Shown here one piece after another: positions 1 to 5,006 of a DNA stretch of 11,561 nucleotides (its first letter is position 1; each line of letters opens with the position of its first letter). Source of the stretch: Pedobacter sp. UBA1951 (GTDB lineage Bacteria > Bacteroidota > Bacteroidia > Sphingobacteriales > Sphingobacteriaceae). The position numbers were made by a program, and so were the translations under genes. A model generated the notes under the pieces. The model searched no databases. It saw only the letters and a program-made list of their open reading frames with translations, and was not told the origin of the DNA. The stretch spans positions 1 to 11,561 of the forward strand of contig DDEP01000007.1 in assembly GCA_002336465.1 (NCBI GenBank), read 5' to 3'.

Positions 1-23
1 TCTACCAACTGAGCTACTTCCGC
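1..23 (-). tRNA. tRNA-Gly, 5' part only
   Basis: The minus strand reads GCGGAAGTAGCTCAGTTGG and onward to the window edge. This is the 5' acceptor strand and D-arm of a tRNA, with the canonical TAGCTCAG-TTGG core. The anticodon lies outside the window. Glycine is inferred from the GCGGAAG acceptor strand and from the Thr-Tyr-Gly order typical of this locus in Bacteroidota. The gene is probably co-transcribed with tRNA-Thr and tRNA-Tyr from the promoter upstream of tRNA-Thr. Confidence 0.6.
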
Positions 24-64
24 TTTTTGATTTATAATTGAGAGATTTACGAGCTTCCGATTTA

Positions 65-92
65 AATCTAAAATCATCAATCTACAATCTAA
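65..92. repeat. Four-unit 7-bp tandem repeat in tRNA spacer
   Basis: Four consecutive heptamers start at 65, 72, 79 and 86 and read aatctaa, aatcatc, aatctac, aatctaa. The consensus is AATCTAN with an exact period of 7. The repeat lies in the 76-bp spacer between tRNA-Tyr and tRNA-Gly, so it would be part of the precursor transcript. No function is evident; it may be a simple low-complexity tract. Confidence 0.6.
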
Positions 93-99
93 AACCAAG

Positions 100-185
100 T
101 GGTGGGGAGAGAAGGATTCGAACCTTCGAAGTCTTGCGACAACAGAGTTACAGTCTGTCCCATTTGGCCACTCTGGTATCTCCCC
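100..185 (-). tRNA. tRNA-Tyr (GTA), CCA encoded
   Basis: This is an 86-nt class II tRNA with a long variable arm. The 5' acceptor strand GGGGAGA pairs with 3' TCTCCCC. The anticodon stem ACAGA/TCTGT encloses the loop CTGTAAC, whose anticodon is GTA (tyrosine). The T-arm is GAAGG-TTCGAAT-CCTTC. Discriminator A is followed by a genomically encoded CCA, unlike the neighbouring tRNA-Thr. It sits between tRNA-Thr and tRNA-Gly in a co-directional cluster. Confidence 0.95.
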
Positions 186-220
186 CCTTTTACTCCAAAA
201 TAACATCCTGAAATAAAAAG

Positions 221-293
<73 letters not shown>

Positions 294-310
294 TTTTATT
301 TTATGTGGCG

Positions 311-340
311 CAAAGATATAAATAAATTGTTAATTCCAAA
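311..340 (-). promoter_or_regulatory. Promoter of the tRNA-Thr-Tyr-Gly cluster
   Basis: The minus strand has TTTG (337-340), an 18-nt spacer, then TATCTTTG (311-318). This matches the Bacteroidota housekeeping promoter pattern TTTG ... TAnnTTTG. The predicted start is near 304, about 10 nt before the tRNA-Thr 5' end. It is the best-formed promoter in the window, as expected for stable RNA. Confidence 0.75.
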
Positions 341-415
341 CTTTGCTCACATTTTTTTCTCTTCAGAGAACAAACTCGTTTCTTTTAAAGACCAAGCCCT
401 TTCGGAAACGGATTG

Positions 416-423
416 CAAATGTA
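416..423 (-). promoter_or_regulatory. Possible second upstream promoter for the tRNA cluster
   Basis: TACATTTG on the minus strand matches the -7 consensus. It lies just downstream of the hpf terminator in the direction of transcription. The -33 region is only T-rich (around 443-449) with no TTTG. Tandem promoters are common before stable RNA genes, but this one rests on a single box. Confidence 0.35.
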
Positions 424-454
424 CACAAATATTTTTTTGTTAAAAATTTATTTT

Positions 455-486
455 AAAAAAAAGTTGATGAATTTTCATCCATCAAC
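455..486 (-). terminator. Rho-independent terminator after hpf
   Basis: On the minus strand a 7-bp stem GTTGATG/CATCAAC with a 10-nt loop is followed by eight T (plus positions 462-455). It lies 31 nt past the hpf stop codon. It should separate the hpf transcript from the tRNA cluster, which has its own promoter. Confidence 0.75.
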
Positions 487-516
487 CTTGTTTAACTGTA
501 TTTAAACAGCATTTAT

Positions 517-864
517 CTAATAATCAGCTATTTGATCTGGGCTCAATATAACTTTATGTTCGCTTAATTTTGATCTGGTTTTATCTTTATGTTTGTTAAT
601 CTGTTTTCTTAACGATTCTATTGCTAAATCTGTTGCCTCTTCAAAGCTTTTGCACTGTTCCTTTGCAAACATCGTCATCCCTGGCACTATTAATTTAATT
701 TCGGTAATCTTATTCGACTCGTCTTCTACGTTTTCCAGTTTTAAATAAACCTCACCTCCTATGATCTGATCAAAAAACAGATCTAACTTGTCTACTTTTT
801 TCTGAATAAACTCTAATAACTTTTTGTCAGCATTGAAATGAATTGATTGAACTCTGATTTTCAT
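517..864 (-). CDS. hpf: Ribosome hibernation-promoting factor (HPF/RaiA family, short form)
   Basis: This 115-residue protein is a short HPF/RaiA factor. The family binds the 30S subunit across the mRNA and tRNA channel and keeps idle ribosomes inactive when growth slows. The start (MKIRVQSIHFNADKKLLEFI), the mid-region EVYLKLEN and the C-terminal EEATDLAIESLRKQINKHKDK helix, which is basic, fit the beta-alpha-beta-beta-beta-alpha fold. The C-terminal dimerisation domain of long HPFs is absent, so it is the 100-115 residue type. The ATG follows a GGGAGG motif, which is rare for this phylum and supports the start. It begins 14 nt after the recombinase stop codon, implying one transcript, and is followed by a strong terminator. 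Confidence 0.93.
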   Translation of the reverse strand: MKIRVQSIHFNADKKLLEFIQKKVDKLDLFFDQIIGGEVYLKLENVEDESNKITEIKLIVPGMTMFAKEQCKSFEEATDLAIESLRKQINKHKDKTRSKLSEHKVILSPDQIADY

Positions 865-868
865 TTTT

Positions 869-874
869 CCTCCC
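869..874 (-). promoter_or_regulatory. Strong Shine-Dalgarno of hpf
   Basis: The minus strand reads GGGAGG, then four A, then ATG. The GGAGG core is fully complementary to the canonical 16S 3' end. Apart from rpsU, no other complete gene start in the window has such a core. It lies entirely in the 14-nt gap between the recombinase and hpf. Confidence 0.75.
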
Positions 875-878
875 TTTT

Positions 879-1766
879 TTATGCCTTTGGATGGGCTTGT
901 TTATATATAGATTTTAATCGCTCTATTGAATTATGCGTATAAACCTGAGTTGCGGCCAAACTGGCATGACCCAGCAATTCCTTTATCGCATTTAAATCTG
1001 CCCCTCTATTTAAGAGGCTAGTAGCAAAACTATGCCTTAAAACATGTGGGCTTTTTTTGGATTGTGTAGATACCAAACTTAAACACGCGTTCACAATCCG
1101 GTAAATTAACTGGGGATAGGCCTTTGCTCCTTTATTGGTTACGATCAACCATTCTTCATGAACCGAGAATTTCTGCATTTTTTTAGTTTTATTGTAATCT
1201 GCTATCGCATTCAATACATTAATATTTAACGGCACTATTCTCTCTTTGTTTCGTTTACCTAATATTTTTACCGTATGGTTATAGTAATCTATATCTTGGT
1301 CTTTTAACGAAATTAATTCTGCCAGCCTTAAGCCTGTACCAAAAAGTATTTCAATAACCACTTTATTGCGCAACCCCGCAAAACTGTCATCAAAAGCTAG
1401 CCCTTGATCTAACAGGATTTCCATTTTACCTTCTTCTACAAAAACAGGTAATTTAACAGATTGTTTCGGGGCTTTTAAAAGCTGAACAGGGTTATGATCT
1501 ACTCTGTCTTCTCTCAACAAGAATTTATAGTACGAACGCAGAGTTGATAATTTTCTGGCAACAGTTGACGAAGACATGCCTTCATCCATTAAAGTGGCCA
1601 TATAAGTTCTGATATGCGAGCTTTTTACGTCTAACAGAGCAACAGCAAATGTGTCTGTTATGAAGTTAGAGAATTGTATAAGATCTGTATGATAAGATTG
1701 TGATGTATGAAATGAATATCTTTTCTCATGTATTAAATATTTTAAAAAATCTTCTACATACATCAT
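879..1766 (-). CDS. xerC: XerC/XerD-type tyrosine recombinase
   Basis: This 295-residue site-specific recombinase has the size of XerC/XerD, which resolve chromosome dimers at dif. An N-terminal SAM-like DNA-binding domain (about 1-90) precedes the catalytic domain (about 105-290). The catalytic set is visible: R147 in GTGLRLAEL, a lysine in the GKRNKER beta-hairpin (K171 or K174), H241-x-x-R244 in HVLRHSFATSLLNRGA, H267 in LLGHASL and nucleophile Y276 in TQVYTH. MM at the start leaves two possible ATGs (1766 or 1763). The gene sits between rpsU and hpf, a recurrent housekeeping context in Bacteroidota rather than an island. It probably forms an operon with hpf from its own promoter, because a terminator separates it from rpsU. 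XerC versus XerD cannot be decided here. Confidence 0.88.
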   Translation of the reverse strand: MMYVEDFLKYLIHEKRYSFHTSQSYHTDLIQFSNFITDTFAVALLDVKSSHIRTYMATLMDEGMSSSTVARKLSTLRSYYKFLLREDRVDHNPVQLLKAPKQSVKLPVFVEEGKMEILLDQGLAFDDSFAGLRNKVVIEILFGTGLRLAELISLKDQDIDYYNHTVKILGKRNKERIVPLNINVLNAIADYNKTKKMQKFSVHEEWLIVTNKGAKAYPQLIYRIVNACLSLVSTQSKKSPHVLRHSFATSLLNRGADLNAIKELLGHASLAATQVYTHNSIERLKSIYKQAHPKA

Positions 1767-1793
1767 CTCTCGCGCTGATTTGGTTCAAAAGTG

Positions 1794-1821
1794 AATATAC
1801 AAAAATTTTAATCAAAGTCAA
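1794..1821 (-). promoter_or_regulatory. Candidate promoter of the recombinase-hpf unit
   Basis: The minus strand reads TTGACT, 16 nt, TATATT, ending 28 nt before the recombinase ATG. It looks more like a classical -35/-10 pair than the phylum's TAnnTTTG. It lies just downstream of the rpsU terminator, where a new promoter is needed. Confidence 0.4.
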
Positions 1822-1828
1822 TAAAAAC

Positions 1829-1865
1829 AAAAAAGCCTTTAGATTTTAAAAATCTAAAGGCTTTT
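1829..1865. terminator. Strong terminator after rpsU, bidirectional in form
   Basis: A near-perfect inverted repeat spans 1831-1865, with arms AAAAGCCTTTAGATT and complement around a short A/T loop. A run of six T follows on the minus strand and four T on the plus strand. It lies 21 nt past the rpsU stop codon and should separate rpsU from the recombinase-hpf transcript. Confidence 0.88.
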
Positions 1866-1886
1866 AAAAAGTTTTATATGTAATAA

Positions 1887-2081
1887 TTACGCGTTAACGT
1901 CTTTATTTAGGCCCTGTACATAAATCGCATGTTTAACCTCAGTACGACGAGCTACAGATTTTTTTTCAAACGCCTGACGGCTACGTAGTTCTCTTAAAAC
2001 TCCAGTTTTTTCGAATTTCTTCTTGAAACGTTTTAACGCTTTATCTAATGATTCACCGTCTTTAATATTAATAATAATCAT
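1887..2081 (-). CDS. rpsU: Small ribosomal subunit protein bS21
   Basis: This is the 64-residue bS21, a 30S platform protein next to the 16S 3' end. It begins MIIINIKDGESLDKALKRFK and continues through KKFEKTGVLRELRSRQAFEKKS to a basic tail, all typical of the family. An in-frame ATG at 2150 would add 23 residues but lies upstream of the promoter box and the SD, so the internal ATG at 2081 is the real start. In Bacteroidota bS21, with bS18 and bS6, holds the anti-SD tail of 16S rRNA. A strong AGGAGGT lies upstream of this ATG, which fits the autogenous control proposed for rpsU in Flavobacterium. It is transcribed alone, with promoter and terminator both visible. Confidence 0.95.
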   Translation of the reverse strand: MIIINIKDGESLDKALKRFKKKFEKTGVLRELRSRQAFEKKSVARRTEVKHAIYVQGLNKDVNA

Positions 2082-2093
2082 ATCGTTGAAAAT

Positions 2094-2100
2094 ACCTCCT
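2094..2100 (-). promoter_or_regulatory. Seven-base Shine-Dalgarno of rpsU
   Basis: AGGAGGT on the minus strand is a seven-base perfect complement of the canonical anti-SD ACCTCCT. It is separated from the ATG by 12 nt, longer than the usual 5-9. It is the best SD in the window and fixes the start at 2081 rather than 2150. Confidence 0.8.
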
Positions 2101-2127
2101 CTCGTTTTTTTATTTTTCTTGGGGCTG

Positions 2128-2135
2128 CAAATATA
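2128..2135 (-). promoter_or_regulatory. rpsU promoter, -7 box
   Basis: TATATTTG on the minus strand fits TAnnTTTG exactly. The -33 region (around 2153-2157) is only T/A-rich; a TTTG at 2148-2151 is too close, with a 12-nt spacer. The start site would be near 2121, giving a leader of about 40 nt that contains the SD. Confidence 0.55.
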
Positions 2136-2158
2136 TAAAAAAGAAATCAAAATTTAAA

Positions 2159-2218
2159 TTAAGCAGAAAAAATATTGAATATCTTATAGTTACACCCTGC
2201 TTAAATCATAGGCCTATG
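2159..2218. other. Dyad symmetries between divergent rpsU and the receiver gene
   Basis: Two features lie in the 191-nt divergent spacer. An 8-bp inverted repeat, TTAAGCAG (2159-2166) and CTGCTTAA (2197-2204), has a 30-nt interval. Directly after it comes a 12-bp perfect palindrome, CATAGGCCTATG (2207-2218). The palindrome is the only GC-rich patch in an A/T-rich stretch. Either could be a repressor site or local structure; no regulator is identified. Confidence 0.35.
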
Positions 2219-2299
2219 GCCGTTAATAAAATAAGATTTCACTTCTGGAGAACAGGATTTTCAATTTTTAAAAATAAATTAAACTGATTTTTTTTTACG

Positions 2300-2334
2300 T
2301 TGTTATTAATACCATGAAACAAACTATATATTTG
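2300..2334 (+). promoter_or_regulatory. Promoter of the receiver gene
   Basis: TATATTTG (2327-2334) fits the -7 consensus exactly. The best -33 candidate is TTG at 2300-2302, with a 24-nt spacer, slightly long. Only seven nt separate the box from the ATG at 2342, so the mRNA should be leaderless or nearly so. Confidence 0.55.
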
Positions 2335-2341
2335 CTGCCGT

Positions 2342-2719
2342 ATGAAAAAAATACTTGTTGTTGACGATGATGAAGATGTGCTAGAAACGATACAGTTAGT
2401 GCTTGAAATTGGAGGATATGACGTTGAGCCTCTTGATAACGCCGAACGCATTTTTGATGCCATAAACAATTTTAGACCTGATTTGATTTTATTGGATGTA
2501 GTTTTAGGAAAAATTGATGGGCGTTCGCTTACCCATCAGCTAAAGTCTAGTGTAATGTATAAACAAATACCTATACTCTTAATGTCTGCTCTATATAACG
2601 AGCAAGAAATCTTAGCATCCGTAGAAACAGCTCCTGATGATTTTTTACCTAAACCATTTAAACTAGATAATTTTTTAAGCAAGATCGATCGCCTTACGCA
2701 ACAAGAAAATCACAATTAA
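2342..2719 (+). CDS. Stand-alone response regulator receiver protein
   Basis: This 125-residue protein is a single CheY-like receiver domain with no output domain. The acidic pocket is D8-D9-D10 (KKILVVDDDEDV), the phosphoacceptor is D52 (LILLDVVLG), the switch residue is S82 (ILLMSALY) and the conserved lysine is K104 (FLPKPF). The loop before K104 reads ETAPDDFLPKPF, with proline where many receivers have GAD. No histidine kinase is nearby, so the partner is unknown; it may act as a phosphorelay intermediate or by protein contact. The ATG lies seven nt from a -7 box, implying a leaderless message. Its stop codon overlaps that of the convergent DUF1456 gene. Confidence 0.9.
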   Translation: MKKILVVDDDEDVLETIQLVLEIGGYDVEPLDNAERIFDAINNFRPDLILLDVVLGKIDGRSLTHQLKSSVMYKQIPILLMSALYNEQEILASVETAPDDFLPKPFKLDNFLSKIDRLTQQENHN

Positions 2720-2949
2720 GCTTGTTTTTCTTCTTTAACCCCGCGTTTATAGATTACAAGACCATTTAAAAAATTGCGTAAGATCTGATCGCCGCACTTT
2801 TTAAAATTGGGATGATCTTCTTTTCTGAAGATATCGCCCAGTTCGCTTTTGGTAACTTTAAAATTTACCAAATTACATATTTCAATAATTTGCTCTGAAT
2901 TTAAAGACAGTGCAACCCTTAACTTTTTCATGATTTCGTTATTACTCAT
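2716..2949 (-). CDS. DUF1456 (YehS-like) protein, single repeat
   Basis: This 77-residue protein contains one DUF1456 unit: KKLRVALSLNSEQIIEI, then VTKSELGDIFRKEDHPNFKKCGDQ, then LRNFLNGLVIYKRG. From memory, E. coli YehS is about 156 residues with two such units, so this is a one-repeat form. The missing half is not nearby, since only 24 nt separate it from the helicase stop codon. Its biochemical function is unknown. It is the second gene of a probable operon with the DEAD-box helicase, which suggests an RNA-linked role only by association. No SD is seen. Its TAA shares the palindrome TTAA (2716-2719) with the stop of the receiver gene. Confidence 0.85.
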   Translation of the reverse strand: MSNNEIMKKLRVALSLNSEQIIEICNLVNFKVTKSELGDIFRKEDHPNFKKCGDQILRNFLNGLVIYKRGVKEEKQA

Positions 2950-2973
2950 CGTACATTATATATAAGTCTTAAT

Positions 2974-4281
2974 TTAAACGGACGGCTCAATCCTTATTTT
3001 TTTTTGCTTGATCTTTTCATCAGACACGGTTTTCAACACTTCATCAACCCTACTTCTTTTCACCGCAACATAGGCATCATAGTCTTTAACTTCAATTAAC
3101 CCAATGTCGTCTTTATTAAGATGGGTCTTATTGATCAATAAACCAACAATATCTATTTTATTTATTTTATTCTTCTTTCCAGCATTGATATAAAGTGTTT
3201 TCCAATGAGGATCTTTTGGCAGTGCATAATTGCCATTTAGTTCTTCCTCCTCTATATCGGTTTTCAAATAATCAATCTGCTCATTGGCATCTAAAAAAAG
3301 ATAAGCGCTACCATCAGCCTGCATACGTGCTGTTCTTCCATTACGGTGTATAAAAGCTTCTTCGGTTTTAGGCATCTGGTAATGAATTACATGTTTGATC
3401 TCGGGTATATCAATGCCTCTCGCTGCAAGATCTGTGGTAATTAAAACTTGGTTACTCCCGTTTCGCACTTTAAGCAATGCTCTTTCTCTTTCATACTGTT
3501 CCATTCCGCCATGAAAAATATCGTGCACCAAATCTTTATCAACTAAATAATTACTTATGTTATTTACCTCGTCTCTATAATTACAAAATATAATAGCGGT
3601 CTCATTACCGATTTTACACAATAACTTAAACAGCTTTTCGTCTTTATCTGTTTCGTGGTGGAAGACAACTTTTTGCTTCAACTTAGAGCCAGAACCTTTA
3701 TCTCCCAAGAAATTTAGTTCATGTGGAGCTAAAAGCTTTACAAATTCGGGGATATGGTCAATTCCGGTGGCAGAGGTCAATAAACTTTGTTTATTTTCAG
3801 GTAGCCTTGCCAAAATATAAGACATATCATCTGCAAAACCATATTCCAGAGATTTGTCAAACTCATCAAGCACCAATAAACGGATATTAAAGGCCTTAAA
3901 ATTACCGCTACTTAAATGATCTGCTATTCTTCCGGGAGTACCAACAATTACCGCTGGCGTATGAGAAAGATTATTTCGTTCTGTTTTGTAAGCATGCCCA
4001 CCATAGCAACTGTTGATTTTAAAATCTGTAGTGATTTGCTTAAATACTGTTTCAATCTGCAATGCTAGTTCACGAGTGGGTACCAAGATCAATGCCTGAA
4101 CTCCTGAAACTCCATGCCGCAACTGTTGAATAAGCGGCAGCAAAAATGCCAATGTTTTACCACTACCCGTAGGCGAAAGCAAACACACATCATTACCTTT
4201 ATTAAACACCTCCATTACCTTTAGCTGCATGGTGTTTAATTGCTCTATTTTTAATTTGGATAAAATCTGAGGCAAATTCAT
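2974..4281 (-). CDS. dbpA: DEAD-box RNA helicase, DbpA type
   Basis: This 435-residue ATP-dependent RNA helicase has a C-terminal DbpA RNA-binding domain, used in E. coli to bind 23S rRNA hairpin 92 during 50S assembly. Motifs seen are I SPTGSGKT (36-43), Ia PTRELA (68-73), Ib TPGR (115-118), III SAT (170-172), V TTDLAARGID (282-291) and VI HRNGRTAR (312-319). Motif II is DEFD (139-142), not DEAD, and the Q-motif is weak (LNTMQ, Q19, without a clear aromatic upstream). The DbpA domain spans about 358-433 (WKTLYINAGKKNKIN ... DIGLIEVKDYDAYVAV). A role in ribosome assembly is inferred from this domain. The DUF1456 gene follows after 24 nt. The ATG has no SD, and an upstream ATG is followed directly by a stop codon. 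Confidence 0.88.
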   Translation of the reverse strand: MNLPQILSKLKIEQLNTMQLKVMEVFNKGNDVCLLSPTGSGKTLAFLLPLIQQLRHGVSGVQALILVPTRELALQIETVFKQITTDFKINSCYGGHAYKTERNNLSHTPAVIVGTPGRIADHLSSGNFKAFNIRLLVLDEFDKSLEYGFADDMSYILARLPENKQSLLTSATGIDHIPEFVKLLAPHELNFLGDKGSGSKLKQKVVFHHETDKDEKLFKLLCKIGNETAIIFCNYRDEVNNISNYLVDKDLVHDIFHGGMEQYERERALLKVRNGSNQVLITTDLAARGIDIPEIKHVIHYQMPKTEEAFIHRNGRTARMQADGSAYLFLDANEQIDYLKTDIEEEELNGNYALPKDPHWKTLYINAGKKNKINKIDIVGLLINKTHLNKDDIGLIEVKDYDAYVAVKRSRVDEVLKTVSDEKIKQKKIRIEPSV

Positions 4282-4291
4282 ATTACATCAG

Positions 4292-4299
4292 CAAAGGTA
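4292..4299 (-). promoter_or_regulatory. -7 box of the helicase operon
   Basis: TACCTTTG on the minus strand fits TAnnTTTG and ends 10 nt before the helicase ATG. The -33 region is not convincing. The expected leader is only a few nucleotides. Confidence 0.5.
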
Positions 4300-4379
4300 A
4301 CGCTTTATTACAATAAGCCCTACATTTTGCATTTTACATCAAACTTTTTCGCGTTAGAACAACGGAAGTTCAGCACAAC

Positions 4380-4403
4380 ATATCTTGTTGAAAAACAAGA
4401 TAT
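4380..4403. other. 10-bp hairpin with GAAA tetraloop in divergent spacer
   Basis: The arms ATATCTTGTT (4380-4389) and AACAAGATAT (4394-4403) are perfect complements closed by GAAA, a GNRA-type loop on the plus strand. The element lies about 99 nt upstream of the helicase start and 104 nt upstream of the RNase H-like gene. No T-run follows on either strand, so it is not a normal terminator. It could be an operator dyad or an RNA element. The rest of 4282-4506 shows no ORF, and no clear -7 box for the rightward gene. Confidence 0.5.
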
Positions 4404-4506
4404 TGTTAAAAAATAAACCGCATTGAATTAATATATATTTAACAACAACCATTTATTTTTATGCTATGCAGCTATAAGACACGATCAATTTTAAACTTAT
4501 ATAATT

Positions 4507-4980
4507 ATGACTTGGAAAAAATTTAGTGGAGAACTTATCCGTTCAAGCATTTTAGAGGAAGTGGAACAAGCTATCATTCGTGAAACCCAAAACGGTTACA
4601 AGCTAAAAGTTTGTATAGGAACAGACTCACAGGTAAAAAGCAATCACATTGATTTTGCAACCGTGATTGTATTGCTGAGAGAGCATCATGGTGGTTTTAT
4701 GTACATTAGCCAAGACAAGACAACCACCAACATGGGAATTAAAGAACGTATGTTGCTAGAGGTACAAAAATCAATAGAAACCGCTTACTCTATTTGCGAT
4801 CTGTTAGATATTTATGACGTTGCCCTTGAAGTGCATGCAGATATCAATACAAACCCAATGTTTAAATCTAACAAGGCATTGAACGATGCAATGGGTTATA
4901 TTTTAAGCATGGGCTTTATTTTTAAAGCAAAACCTGAGGCTTTTGCCAGCTCTACCTGCGCCGACAAAATGGTTCACTAG
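4507..4980 (+). CDS. RNase H-like protein, YkuK/DUF458 family
   Basis: This 157-residue protein matches the YkuK (DUF458) family, predicted to have an RNase H fold. Visible elements are GTDSQV (38-43, with D40), the helix KERMLLEVQKSIETAY containing E85, LEVHADIN (107-114, with D112) and C-terminal CADKMVH with D153. These acidic residues are arranged like an RNase H active site, so nuclease activity is plausible but is not established for the family as far as I know. It has no signal peptide and is cytoplasmic. It appears monocistronic: the helicase diverges upstream and the radical SAM gene converges 19 nt downstream. No SD precedes the ATG. Confidence 0.8.
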   Translation: MTWKKFSGELIRSSILEEVEQAIIRETQNGYKLKVCIGTDSQVKSNHIDFATVIVLLREHHGGFMYISQDKTTTNMGIKERMLLEVQKSIETAYSICDLLDIYDVALEVHADINTNPMFKSNKALNDAMGYILSMGFIFKAKPEAFASSTCADKMVH

Positions 4981-5006
4981 GCTTTAAAAACAATTCTTTT
5001 TAAACC
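4980..5006. terminator. Weak A/T-rich hairpin between convergent genes
   Basis: GG(C)TTTAAAAA and TTTTTAAACC pair around a CAATTC loop, with one bulged C. The element overlaps both stop regions of the converging RNase H-like and radical SAM genes. It has few G/C pairs and no T-run beyond the stem, so terminator function is uncertain. Confidence 0.3.

Noticed and set aside
357..370. Small hairpin (ttctc/gagaa with ttca loop) upstream of the tRNA cluster
   Set aside because: A 5-bp stem beside an A/T run is common in such DNA, it lies upstream of the main tRNA promoter, and no T-run follows in the direction of the tRNAs.
2082..2150. N-terminal extension of rpsU from the in-frame ATG at 2150
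   Set aside because: The extra 23 codons cover the -7 box and the SD, and bS21 proteins normally start at MIIINIKDG; the ATG at 2081 is correct.
4380..4403. Reading the GAAA hairpin as a terminator
   Set aside because: Neither side has a T-run in its own reading direction, and no gene ends there: both neighbours start and diverge.
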